Under the pieces are notes generated by a model, which was not told where the DNA came from, did not search any database, and worked only from the letters and a program-made list of their open reading frames with translations. A DNA stretch of 41,621 nt from Prevotella sp. (GTDB taxonomy: Bacteria > Bacteroidota > Bacteroidia > Bacteroidales > Bacteroidaceae), in NCBI GenBank assembly GCA_017483805.1, contig JAFUUL010000100.1, positions 1 to 41,621 on the forward strand, in the 5' to 3' direction. A program made the translations under genes and the position numbers. Shown in pieces: positions 1-8,002 of the stretch (the stretch's first letter is position 1; every line of letters begins with the position of its first letter).

Positions 1-18
1 CTCCAGGTCTTTCATCAT
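1..18 (-). CDS. 5' end of a leftward gene cut by the window edge
   Basis: Only six codons are visible (Met-Met-Lys-Asp-Leu-Glu, starting at 18 or 15). The support is the complete Bacteroidetes promoter just upstream on the same strand (-7 box at 41-48, -33 box at 69-72), which would give a leader of about 15-20 bases. No function can be given from six residues. Confidence 0.4.
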
Positions 19-40
19 AACAATGAATCTTAATCCGTGG

Positions 41-72
41 CAAAGTTAATAAATAACTGAATAACAACCAAA
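41..72 (-). promoter_or_regulatory. Leftward Bacteroidetes promoter
   Basis: Read on the minus strand there is a TTTG at 72-69, a 20-base spacer, and TAACTTTG at 48-41. This matches the Bacteroidetes primary sigma factor consensus (TTTG, 19-21 bases, TAnnTTTG). It faces the gene leaving the window on the left. Confidence 0.7.
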
Positions 73-84
73 TACAAAGACTAT

Positions 85-107
85 TTTCTAATGGCGGTCA
101 TTAGAAA
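85..107. promoter_or_regulatory. Perfect palindrome, possible operator
   Basis: Two 9-base arms (TTTCTAATG and CATTAGAAA) are perfectly complementary around a 5-base centre. The element sits about 12 bases upstream of the -33 box of the leftward promoter, an activator-like position. It could also act on the rightward gene at 242, for which no clear -7 box is visible. The rest of 1-241 shows nothing else recognisable. Confidence 0.45.
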
Positions 108-241
108 TGGCTAAAATTCAGTCTAACGACCGATTTGGGTTAAATGTTGTTAATGAATTGCAATAACGGCGTAGGGTGGGGTGTTAAATGTTTAAACGCG
201 TGGCGCCGATGTGCGTCAAAACGTGGAGATAAACTAAAAGC

Positions 242-3049
242 ATGAGAACGATGAGAACGATTTGCGCACTGCTGCTGACGGTGCTGGCTGTGGCCGGCAT
301 GAGGGCAGGGGGGATAGAGGATATACGCCGGACGCTGGAGCAGGCATCGGTGGCCAGGGTGCAGGAGAAGGTGTATGTGCATACCGACAACGAGTGCTAC
401 TTCGTGGGCGACACGCTGTGGTACAAGGCATACGTGGTGCGGGCCGACAACTTGCAGCCCACCGACATGAGCCGCATCCTCTACGTGGAACTGCTATCGC
501 CCGACGGCCTGCTGGTGGAGCGCCAGCAGGTGGTGGTGAGCGGCAATGGCTATACCTGCGGACAGTTCGAACTGCGCGACTCGCTCTACTCGGGCTACTA
601 CGAACTGCGGGCCTACACCCGCTGGATGCTCAACTTCAACGTGCGCGAGCATCGCTACTCGACGCACGACACGTGGCACTTCTACAACAAGCAGATGGCG
701 GCCGACTACTTCCGATTGTGGGACGGGCTGTATTCGCGCGTGCTACCTATATATAGTAAGCCTGAAGAGGCAGGCAACTACGACGCCCGCCGTATGTACC
801 AGCGTCCGAAGACACGACTGCCGCAGAAGAAGAAGGATGACCTCATCGTGACTTTCTATCCCGAGGGCGGCCATCTGGTGCAGGGCGTGGAGAACCGCGT
901 GGCCTTCGACGTGGTGGATCAGCATGGCGAGGCCATCAACATCCGTGGTACCGTGGACGCGGGCACCCAGACGCTCGACATCAAGACCGACTATATGGGG
1001 CGCGGCTCCTTTGTGGTGACGCCCACCGACAAGCGGCTGAAGGCCCACTTCACCTTCCGCGGCAAGAACTACACTGCCGACCTGCCGAAGGCCGAGGCGC
1101 AGGGCATGGCCATCCGACTGGACGGCGACCGCCTGAGCATCAGTGCCACGGGCCTGCCGCAGGACAAGGAGTATGGCGTCTCCGTGCTCAGCGGCGGCAC
1201 GCTGCGGTGGTTCTCCAACTTATCACTCATCACTCATCACTTATCGCTCCCCCTCGATTCTCTCCCCACCGGCGTGAACGACCTGACCATCTTCGACAGC
1301 GACGGCCGCATCTGGGCCGACCGCCTGTTCTTTGTCAATCACCATGAGTACGAGCAGGCACAGATCACCTCAGGGATTTCGCCCACCCACACCTATGCGC
1401 CCTACGAGCGTGTGGAGGTGCCCGTGCAACTGCCGGGCGTGAGCCAGCCGACCGTCTTCTCGCTGTCCATCCACGACCGCAATACCGACGAGCCCAGTTA
1501 CGACAACGGCAACCTGATGACCTCGATGCTGCTCTCCAGCGAACTGCGCGGCTTCATAGCCTATCCGGCCTACTACTTTGAGAAGGATGACGAGACGCAT
1601 CGCCGCCACCTGGACCTGCTGATGATGGTGCAGGGCTGGCGCAAATATAAGTGGCAGGAACTGACGGACACTGCCCGCCAGATGCGCTATCAGCCGGAGA
1701 CCACGCTGACCGTGGAGGGGGCCGTCTACAAGACCCTGGGCATCAACGACGTGGAGCCCGACGAGGTGGGCAGTTGGCAGGATGGGGTAGGGATGCTGGC
1801 CCGTAAGGCGAACCTGGACGAAGAGACCACCGACCCCTTTGCCGACGAGCCTGCTGACGACGGTTTGGCAGAGGTGGGCGCCGCCACGACGTCTTCCGCC
1901 GATTATGCTGAGACCATCGAGTATGGCGACATAGGCAGTGCCAATGACCACGTGGGCGTGAACCACGGCAACCTGCGGCGCGAGGTGCTGGTGGAAGCCG
2001 AGATATCCGTCGGCGGCCAGTTTGCAGGCTCCATCCAGAAGACGGACCACGGACGGTTCCTCTTCCAGATTCCCCCCTTCTACGGAACGGGCTATCTGAA
2101 CATGAAGGCCTATAAGGAGAACGACTCCATCCGGAAGAACATGGCCTCGCGCAAGGACATGAAGATACTGGATGAGGATGCCTGGCCCGACTTCTACGTG
2201 AAGCGTGACCTGTTCTACCCGGCCCTTTGCCGCGACTACGACTACTACGAGAAGCACCAGCCCGACTACGATGCCGAGATGCTCATCGACACCCTCTCTG
2301 ACCTGTCGATGGAGAACGACGTGCACGAACTGGGCAACGTCACCGTGAAAGGCCGTCGGCGCGGGCGTCGGGCCATCGACTGGCGCCGGCCTGCCTATGT
2401 GCTGGATGCCTACGACCTGTACAACGAGATGACCGACCGCGGCCTGTCGTTCGGCAAACTGGACATGCGCCAGTTTCCCGTGCAGGTGTGCCGTCTGCTC
2501 TATGGCAACATGAACCGCTACAACTCGTTCCGCGTGGATGGCCGCATAGACGGAGCCACCTATTATCGCAACTACTCGCCGCTGATGGGCGACAGCGAGG
2601 CTGAGGCCGCCGGCCTCTTCCGCGCCAACCGCACGTCGCAGTCGGTCTACAGGAACCTGAAGTTGAAGCGCCTGCAGGACATCCGCGTGTTCAGCGACTA
2701 TGAGCCGCGCACCGAGGACTCCACCATGTTTGAGAGCCGCTATCTGGCCGATGCCACCGTGGAACTGGTGACCATCCCCAATGATGGCGTCCAGCCGTCG
2801 TTCCGCGACCGCCACATCGTGCTGCATGGCATCAACGCGCCGGAGCAGTTCTATCAGCCCGACTATAGCACCCGCGCAGCCGACGCACAGCCCGCCGACT
2901 ACCGCCGCACGCTCTACTGGAACCCCAACGCCGTGACCGACGAGAACGGCCTTTTCGTGGCGGAGTTCTACAACAACGGCAAGGAGACGCGCATAAAAAT
3001 GACCGCCGCCGGTGTGACCGGCGACGGTAGGCTTCTCTATTCCAAGTAA
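242..3049 (+). CDS. Large exported MG2-like (macroglobulin-type) surface protein
   Basis: The 935-residue protein starts with a signal peptide (MRTMRTICALLLTVLAVAGM); an in-frame ATG three codons downstream is an alternative start. Residues about 41-130 (KVYVHTDNECYFVGDTLWYKA...) match the MG2-type beta domain seen in many Bacteroidetes proteins related to alpha-2-macroglobulin. Near residue 470 there is the motif MMVQGWRKYKW, and near 690 a short segment (ELGNVTVKGRRRGRR) resembling the region before a TonB-receptor plug; both are common in this family of uncharacterised outer-membrane-associated proteins. The end (LYWNPNAVTDENGLFVAEFYNN) is again macroglobulin-like. A four-copy 7-base repeat lies in the coding sequence around residue 327. 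The gene converges on the PL11 gene with no spacer. The family is recognised but its role is not known. Confidence 0.85.
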   Translation: MRTMRTICALLLTVLAVAGMRAGGIEDIRRTLEQASVARVQEKVYVHTDNECYFVGDTLWYKAYVVRADNLQPTDMSRILYVELLSPDGLLVERQQVVVSGNGYTCGQFELRDSLYSGYYELRAYTRWMLNFNVREHRYSTHDTWHFYNKQMAADYFRLWDGLYSRVLPIYSKPEEAGNYDARRMYQRPKTRLPQKKKDDLIVTFYPEGGHLVQGVENRVAFDVVDQHGEAINIRGTVDAGTQTLDIKTDYMGRGSFVVTPTDKRLKAHFTFRGKNYTADLPKAEAQGMAIRLDGDRLSISATGLPQDKEYGVSVLSGGTLRWFSNLSLITHHLSLPLDSLPTGVNDLTIFDSDGRIWADRLFFVNHHEYEQAQITSGISPTHTYAPYERVEVPVQLPGVSQPTVFSLSIHDRNTDEPSYDNGNLMTSMLLSSELRGFIAYPAYYFEKDDETHRRHLDLLMMVQGWRKYKWQELTDTARQMRYQPETTLTVEGAVYKTLGINDVEPDEVGSWQDGVGMLARKANLDEETTDPFADEPADDGLAEVGAATTSSADYAETIEYGDIGSANDHVGVNHGNLRREVLVEAEISVGGQFAGSIQKTDHGRFLFQIPPFYGTGYLNMKAYKENDSIRKNMASRKDMKILDEDAWPDFYVKRDLFYPALCRDYDYYEKHQPDYDAEMLIDTLSDLSMENDVHELGNVTVKGRRRGRRAIDWRRPAYVLDAYDLYNEMTDRGLSFGKLDMRQFPVQVCRLLYGNMNRYNSFRVDGRIDGATYYRNYSPLMGDSEAEAAGLFRANRTSQSVYRNLKLKRLQDIRVFSDYEPRTEDSTMFESRYLADATVELVTIPNDGVQPSFRDRHIVLHGINAPEQFYQPDYSTRAADAQPADYRRTLYWNPNAVTDENGLFVAEFYNNGKETRIKMTAAGVTGDGRLLYSK
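1221..1248 (+). repeat. Four tandem copies of a 7-base unit inside a coding region
   Basis: The units are TATCACT, CATCACT, CATCACT and TATCGCT, encoding part of NLSLITHHLSLP. The unit length is not a multiple of three, so gain or loss of one copy would shift the reading frame. The stretch is more AT-rich than the surrounding GC-rich gene. Confidence 0.8.
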
Positions 3050-5479
3050 TTACGGTTTCACCTTATAGACCTTGGCGCCTCGGTGGATGATGTAGATTTC
3101 GCCGGGCTTCATCTCGCTGCGCTGGCGGCCCTGCAGGTCGAAGACCTGCTCCTCGGTTTGTTGCGACTCGGTCGCAACAGACTGAACTGACCTGATGCCG
3201 GTGTCGACGGTGCCCACGTGGATGGTCAGGGGCTTGATGACTGCTGAGCCGTCGAGTGCGGTCATCCTGATTTCTATCCGATAGTCGCCCTCCTCGCTCA
3301 GTGATCCCGTCAGGGTGAAGGTCTTGGTTGTATTGTTGATCGTACGCGTCAGACCAGTGGGAACCACCAGGGCCTTCCTGGTGCCGTCGGGCAAGTAACT
3401 GGCCGATACGGTGGCTGTTTTGGCATGACGCCATTTCAGGGTCCATGCAATCGTCTCGTTCGGGGCAACCGTCAGTTCCTGCTCATTCAGGAACTGGGGA
3501 GCCATGGCGTCGGGCAGGTAGTAGCCCAGATGGGGCGGCTGGTTGTAGGCCACGTTCTGCCAGGCGATGCCCATGCGGTAGGTGTGGTCGTGCATCAGGG
3601 TGGGCACGCGATAGTTGGTGACCGTGTTGGTGGTGTAGATGGCTATCTGGTTGTCGTTGTGCAGGATAATCTCTTCGCGCCAGTCGCCCAGGATGTCGGC
3701 CTGCAGGTTAGGCGTATTTTTCGTAGAGTTGCACGTCGAGGAAGGGCCACCCTGATTGTACAGGTCTTTGCCGTTGATATAAATGCGTGAGGTGCCGTTG
3801 CCGTTCCACTTGTCTATCTTGTTGCCATCGAGCAGTTCCTCTTGCAGGTCGCCGTCCCAATAGACGCGGAAGTTAGTCGTGCCGTGGTTCGATGAGACGA
3901 CGTCTCCTGTCACGGCACTGCGGGCAGAGCCGTCGCTGCTTGACCAGAACAAGGAGCCACGTACGTTGGCATCAAATTGTCCGGCTATGCCGCGCCCATT
4001 ATCCTGTCCCTCAGGTCCCATGGCAAAGATCACCTCTCCAGTGGCTGCATCGTGCAAGTCCCAGGCTGATTTCAGTTTGTCCTCATGCACTTCGAAGACC
4101 TCGAGGCCGGGACGGTCAGGGCAGTGGTCGGCCAGATGGATGGCGTCACCATGTCCATAGCCAGTGCCGTAGAGTAGGGTACCGTCGTTGTCCAGGCCTG
4201 CTGATCCCCAGATGATTTCGTCACAACCGTCACCATCGACGTCGGCTATCGACAAATTGTGGTTGCCGTTGCCAAACATGGTGCCACTGTTGATGCCATC
4301 AGTGCCCGTTGGCTTCAGGCTGCTGAAAGACTTCGTAGTGCCTTTGCCGTCAGGATCATAGGTGGTGAGCGAATAACTTGTCTTCGTCTTATGTGATGAC
4401 AGCCAGCGCTGTTTCAACTCCTTTCCGTCGAAGTCGACGGCCCAGATGAAGGCATAGCCATAATAGCCTCGCGAGAAGATGCCGCTCGGGTTCTTGTCGG
4501 GGCCGTCGAGGTAGGCCACTGCAGCCAGATAGCGCTCGCCGCGATTGCCATAGGAGCCGCTGTCGTTCTTCCCGTCTACATCGCCCCAATTGACGGAGCC
4601 GTTGGCAGCACCGCCATAGGTCATGTTGCGGTTGGGGTTGTAGAAAGTGGTGTGTATGGCCTCGCCCGTTTCACCGCTGAACACCGTGAGCCACTCCTGT
4701 CCGCCGGTGATGCGGCCATCACTACTGCGATAGAGTGCCGTGCCGCTGACGGCCTTGATGGCATCTTGGGTAGCCACGCTGTTCACATAGTTGCCCTTGC
4801 TGTCTAATGAGCCAGGCCCTGTCTTGCATATCATCTCAGCCTTACCGTCGCCATCGAAGTCGTAGACCATGAACTGGGTGTAGTGAGCACCAGCACGGAT
4901 GTTTCGGCCCAGGTCAATGCGCCACAGTTTAGTGCCGTCCAGTTTATAGCAGTCGATGAACACATTGTCAGTGATGCCGCTTTGGGAGTTGTCCTTTGAA
5001 TTGCTGGGGTCCCATTTGACGAAGATCTCATATTGCCCGTCACCATCAACATCTCCCACTGAGCAGTCATTTGGCGAATAGGTGCCACCGTTGGCGCCTG
5101 TGGCCGGGCGGTCCAGCGTCAGTGTCTTATAGATGGTGGCCCAGGTGCTGACAGCCTCCGTCGTGTCGACGGCCACGCCGTCAATCTTGGTGACGATGCG
5201 GTAGGTGGCAGAGCGGGCTGCGCTGTCGTCCTGATAGTTGGTCTCATAGAGGTCTCTTTTAACGACGGTGCTGTTGCGGATGACGTCGAACGTCATTCTG
5301 TCCTCGTCGTCGGTACCCAGCATACGCCAACTGACGTAGTTGCCGGAGCCGGAACTGGCTGGTACGGCCACCACGCCGCGGGTCAGTTTCTCCATCTGGC
5401 TCGTGGGCGTGTTCTGGGCCTGTGCGGTGGCAGTGCCAGTCAGGGCAGCAGCCATGAGGAGTGTTAAAGTCTTGTTCAT
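3050..5479 (-). CDS. Secreted PL11 rhamnogalacturonan lyase with an extra C-terminal domain
   Basis: The 809-residue protein has a signal peptide (MNKTLTLLMAAALTGTATAQAQ). An N-terminal beta domain follows (about 35-120: RGVVAVP, YVSWRMLGTDD, TNYQD), then the PL11 propeller with repeated DVDGDG-type calcium loops (SVGDVDGDGQYE near 142, YDFDGDGKAEM near 208, IADVDGDGCDEIIWG near 410). The family hallmarks LGDWREEI (near 600) and YNQPPHLGYYLPD (near 650) are present. PL11 enzymes cut the rhamnose-galacturonic acid backbone of rhamnogalacturonan I by beta-elimination. Residues about 660-765 form an additional Ig/FN3-like domain absent from the neighbouring paralog. The tail (VFDLQGRQRSEMKPGEIYII...) looks like a sorting or anchoring signal. 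The gene lies 25 bases downstream of the other PL11 gene and is probably cotranscribed with it. Confidence 0.93.
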   Translation of the reverse strand: MNKTLTLLMAAALTGTATAQAQNTPTSQMEKLTRGVVAVPASSGSGNYVSWRMLGTDDEDRMTFDVIRNSTVVKRDLYETNYQDDSAARSATYRIVTKIDGVAVDTTEAVSTWATIYKTLTLDRPATGANGGTYSPNDCSVGDVDGDGQYEIFVKWDPSNSKDNSQSGITDNVFIDCYKLDGTKLWRIDLGRNIRAGAHYTQFMVYDFDGDGKAEMICKTGPGSLDSKGNYVNSVATQDAIKAVSGTALYRSSDGRITGGQEWLTVFSGETGEAIHTTFYNPNRNMTYGGAANGSVNWGDVDGKNDSGSYGNRGERYLAAVAYLDGPDKNPSGIFSRGYYGYAFIWAVDFDGKELKQRWLSSHKTKTSYSLTTYDPDGKGTTKSFSSLKPTGTDGINSGTMFGNGNHNLSIADVDGDGCDEIIWGSAGLDNDGTLLYGTGYGHGDAIHLADHCPDRPGLEVFEVHEDKLKSAWDLHDAATGEVIFAMGPEGQDNGRGIAGQFDANVRGSLFWSSSDGSARSAVTGDVVSSNHGTTNFRVYWDGDLQEELLDGNKIDKWNGNGTSRIYINGKDLYNQGGPSSTCNSTKNTPNLQADILGDWREEIILHNDNQIAIYTTNTVTNYRVPTLMHDHTYRMGIAWQNVAYNQPPHLGYYLPDAMAPQFLNEQELTVAPNETIAWTLKWRHAKTATVSASYLPDGTRKALVVPTGLTRTINNTTKTFTLTGSLSEEGDYRIEIRMTALDGSAVIKPLTIHVGTVDTGIRSVQSVATESQQTEEQVFDLQGRQRSEMKPGEIYIIHRGAKVYKVKP
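3101..3184 (-). repeat. 84-base near-identical direct repeat, copy 1 (PL11 tail)
   Basis: It matches 5568-5651 at 83 of 84 positions and encodes the tail segment SVATESQQTEEQVFDLQG and the next few residues. It contains two perfect inverted repeats: GCAGGTC/GACCTGC at 3133-3149 and GTTGCGAC/GTCGCAAC at 3160-3178. Confidence 0.85.
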
Positions 5480-5504
5480 GCAGTTAGTTGTTGTGGTGGA
5501 GTTG

Positions 5505-7841
5505 TTATTTGATGATTTTCTTGGTGACCGTGCTGCCGTCGGCAGTTCTCGTCCTGACGATGTTCAGGCCGGGCTTCATCTCGCTGCGCTGGCGGCCCTG
5601 CAGGTCGAAAACCTGCTCCTCGGTTTGTTGCGACTCGGTCGCAACAGACTGGATGCCAGTGATCTCAATCTTGCCGTTGATGTAGTCGGGCAGATAGTAG
5701 CCCAGGTGAGGAGGCTGGTTGTAGGCCGTGTTCTGCCAGGCCACGCCCATGCGGTACACGTGGTCGTGCATCAGTGTGGGCACGGCGTAGTCGGTCGGTG
5801 TCCAGGTAGTAAAAATCATCACCTCGGCAGAGTCTTTCTTGTTCCACATGATCAGTTCCTCGCGCCAGTCGCCCAGGAAGTCGGCCTGCAGGCAGGGCGT
5901 TGCCTTGGTGTAGTTGGCCGTCTGGGCGTTGTTGTAGGTGGAACTGTAGAACGAGATGACATTGCTGAAACTGCTCCCGTTCCATTTCGTAATGACAGGG
6001 CTGGCATAGCAGGACTGCGCCCAGACGTCATTGTCGTATTTATAACTGCCGTCAAGCAGTTGGTCTTGAACGGAGCCGTCCCAGTAGATGCGGAAGTTGA
6101 CCGAACTGTTCTTGATGCTGGTGGCCTTGCCCGTCAGTGCAGAGCGGGGCGTGCGTTCGTCGCTCGACCAGAATTCGTAGCCGTCCTTGCCTGTCAGGTC
6201 GGCAGCCATGCCTCGGCCGTTGTCGGCACCGGCGGATCCTCCGTGCCAGATAATTTCGCCTGTGCGTGCATCGTGCAAATCCCAGGAGCCATGAGCGGCT
6301 GTGAGTTTCTCCTCATGCACATCAAACACCTGCAAGCCCTCGCGGTCGGGAATCATCTTGCCCACGTGGATGGCGTCGCCGTGTCCATAGCCGGTGGCAT
6401 AGAGCAGCGTGCCGTCGTTGTTCAGTGCGCCGGCACCCCAGATGATCTCGTCGCAGCCGTCGCCGTCCACGTCGGCCACCGAGAGGTTGTGGTTGCCATT
6501 GCCGTAGAGCGTGTTGCTGCCCACGATGCCGCCGCTGGTGTCAGTACTCTTCACACCGCCTGTGTTGGCGGGGGCAACCTTGGCGGGAATGCGCTTTAGC
6601 GCATCGCCGTCGACATTGACTTCAAGACCGGCCTGGCCTTCAGCCCATTTCGAAGCGTAGACCAGCCACTGGGTAGCATTGGGCGAGCAGTGCAGCCACT
6701 CGGTGTGCAGGCGGGTGCCGTCGAAACTCACGGCCCAGACGTAGGCCTGCGTGTAGTAGCCTCGGCTGAAGATGCCGCAGGCGGGCTTGTCTGCACCGTT
6801 GACATAGGCCACGGCTGCCAGGAATCGTTCCGAGCGTCCGCCATAGTTGTCGCCCCAGAAACCGCTGGGGAAGGTGCTCACTTTGCCCAGTTCGTCACCG
6901 CGCTCCATGCTCACGCTGCTGCCAGTTCCAGCACGTCCGGGCAGATACCAAGTGGTGTGGATGGCCTTGCCTGTCTGTCCGTCGAACACCGTCAGGTATT
7001 CTGGCCCTTGCAGGATATGACCACCTGAGTTTCGGTAATCCTTTGAGTTGTCGTGGCCCTTGATTGTAGCATCGGTGGCAGCCTGGTTGACGTAGTTGCC
7101 TTGTCCGTCCTTCGAGCCGGTGGCTGTCTTGCACATCATCTCAGCCTTGCCGTCGAAGTCGAAGTCATAAACCATAAACTGGGTATAGTGTGCTCCGTCG
7201 CGGATGTTGGGACCGAGGTCGATGCGCCACAGGCGCTCACCGTCCAAGCGGTAGCAGTCGATGATGGTGTTGCCGGTATAGCCTAGGCTCCTCGAGTTGT
7301 CCTGGGCATGAGTGGACTCCCATTTGAGGAACAACTCATACTGGCCGTCACCATCTACATCGCCTACACTCATGTCGTTAGGATAGTAGGCATAGTTGGC
7401 AGTGGTAGGGCCGGATGAGGCATCAGAATTCGACCACTTGGCGGCGATGCCTCCCTTCGGACGGTCCAGTTTCAGTGAGAGGTATTTCTGGCTCCAGGCC
7501 ACAGCCGGCTCCGAGGTCTCCGTCACCTGACCGTTCACTTTCACCCTGACCTGATATTTCGCGGTAGCAGAGCCATTGGTGTTGGCATCCTGATAGTTAG
7601 TCTTCTTCAGGTCGGTGGCTATGGGCTCGCCGTCGCGCAGCAGGTCGAAGGTGGTGGCAGCCTTGTCGTCGGTGCCCAGCAGACGCCAACTGACGAAGTG
7701 AGCGTTGCCGAATGTGCTGGTCGGCACCACCACGAGTCCGCGGTCCAGTTTCTCCATCTGGCTGGCAGGCGTTATTTGTGCCTTGGCACCAAAGGTTACT
7801 GATGCCAGAAGCATCAATGCGTAGAGTCTTAGTTTGTTCAT
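5505..7841 (-). CDS. Secreted PL11 rhamnogalacturonan lyase
   Basis: The 778-residue protein has a signal peptide (MNKLRLYALMLLASVTFGAKA), an N-terminal beta domain (RGLVVVPTSTFG..FVSWRLLGTDD) and a PL11 propeller carrying SVGDVDGDGQYELFLKW, YDFDFDGKAEM and VADVDGDGCDEIIWG. LGDWREEL (near 657) and YNQPPHLGYYLPD (near 710) complete the family signature. Compared with the downstream paralog, the blade before the YGNGNHNLSVADVDGDG motif is longer and the FN3-like domain is missing. The length otherwise fits secreted Bacteroidetes PL11 lyases, which depolymerise rhamnogalacturonan I. The tail VFDLQGRQRSEMKPGLNIVRT resembles Prevotella C-terminal sorting tails. It is the first gene of a two-gene leftward unit, with its promoter -7 box at 7879-7886. 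Confidence 0.94.
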   Translation of the reverse strand: MNKLRLYALMLLASVTFGAKAQITPASQMEKLDRGLVVVPTSTFGNAHFVSWRLLGTDDKAATTFDLLRDGEPIATDLKKTNYQDANTNGSATAKYQVRVKVNGQVTETSEPAVAWSQKYLSLKLDRPKGGIAAKWSNSDASSGPTTANYAYYPNDMSVGDVDGDGQYELFLKWESTHAQDNSRSLGYTGNTIIDCYRLDGERLWRIDLGPNIRDGAHYTQFMVYDFDFDGKAEMMCKTATGSKDGQGNYVNQAATDATIKGHDNSKDYRNSGGHILQGPEYLTVFDGQTGKAIHTTWYLPGRAGTGSSVSMERGDELGKVSTFPSGFWGDNYGGRSERFLAAVAYVNGADKPACGIFSRGYYTQAYVWAVSFDGTRLHTEWLHCSPNATQWLVYASKWAEGQAGLEVNVDGDALKRIPAKVAPANTGGVKSTDTSGGIVGSNTLYGNGNHNLSVADVDGDGCDEIIWGAGALNNDGTLLYATGYGHGDAIHVGKMIPDREGLQVFDVHEEKLTAAHGSWDLHDARTGEIIWHGGSAGADNGRGMAADLTGKDGYEFWSSDERTPRSALTGKATSIKNSSVNFRIYWDGSVQDQLLDGSYKYDNDVWAQSCYASPVITKWNGSSFSNVISFYSSTYNNAQTANYTKATPCLQADFLGDWREELIMWNKKDSAEVMIFTTWTPTDYAVPTLMHDHVYRMGVAWQNTAYNQPPHLGYYLPDYINGKIEITGIQSVATESQQTEEQVFDLQGRQRSEMKPGLNIVRTRTADGSTVTKKIIK
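5568..5651 (-). repeat. 84-base near-identical direct repeat, copy 2 (PL11 tail)
   Basis: This is the partner of 3101-3184, with one mismatch over 84 bases. The mismatch (GAA-GACC versus GAA-AACC) spoils one of the two inverted repeats in this copy. The second inverted repeat is intact. Confidence 0.85.
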
Positions 7842-7878
7842 ACTTAAGTAGTTTCTTTTTGTTGATACGTATCGGCTG

Positions 7879-7886
7879 CAAAGTTA
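7879..7886 (-). promoter_or_regulatory. -7 box for the leftward PL11 pair
   Basis: The minus strand reads TAACTTTG followed by CAGCCG, a typical Bacteroidetes -7 box and start region, 38 bases before the ATG at 7841. No convincing -33 box was found. Confidence 0.65.
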
Positions 7887-7949
7887 CGCTTTTTTCTTAA
7901 AACCACCAAAATAATTGCCCCGAAATGGTGATATTCTAATAAATATTTG

Positions 7950-7957
7950 TATCTTTG
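7950..7957 (+). promoter_or_regulatory. -7 box for the 1543-residue PL11-like gene
   Basis: TATCTTTG followed by CAGCCG, 45 bases before the ATG at 8003. It is divergent from the box at 7879-7886, so the two PL11 transcription units share a 161-base intergenic region and could be co-regulated. Confidence 0.7.
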
Positions 7958-8002
7958 CAGCCGAATAACTGTCTACATAATTAAAAACTAACAATACGAC
8001 AA

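Noticed and set aside
1370-2827. A 485-codon open frame on the minus strand
   Set aside because: It is antisense within the MG2-like gene, with a His/Val/Gly-rich product and no recognisable motif or start signals.
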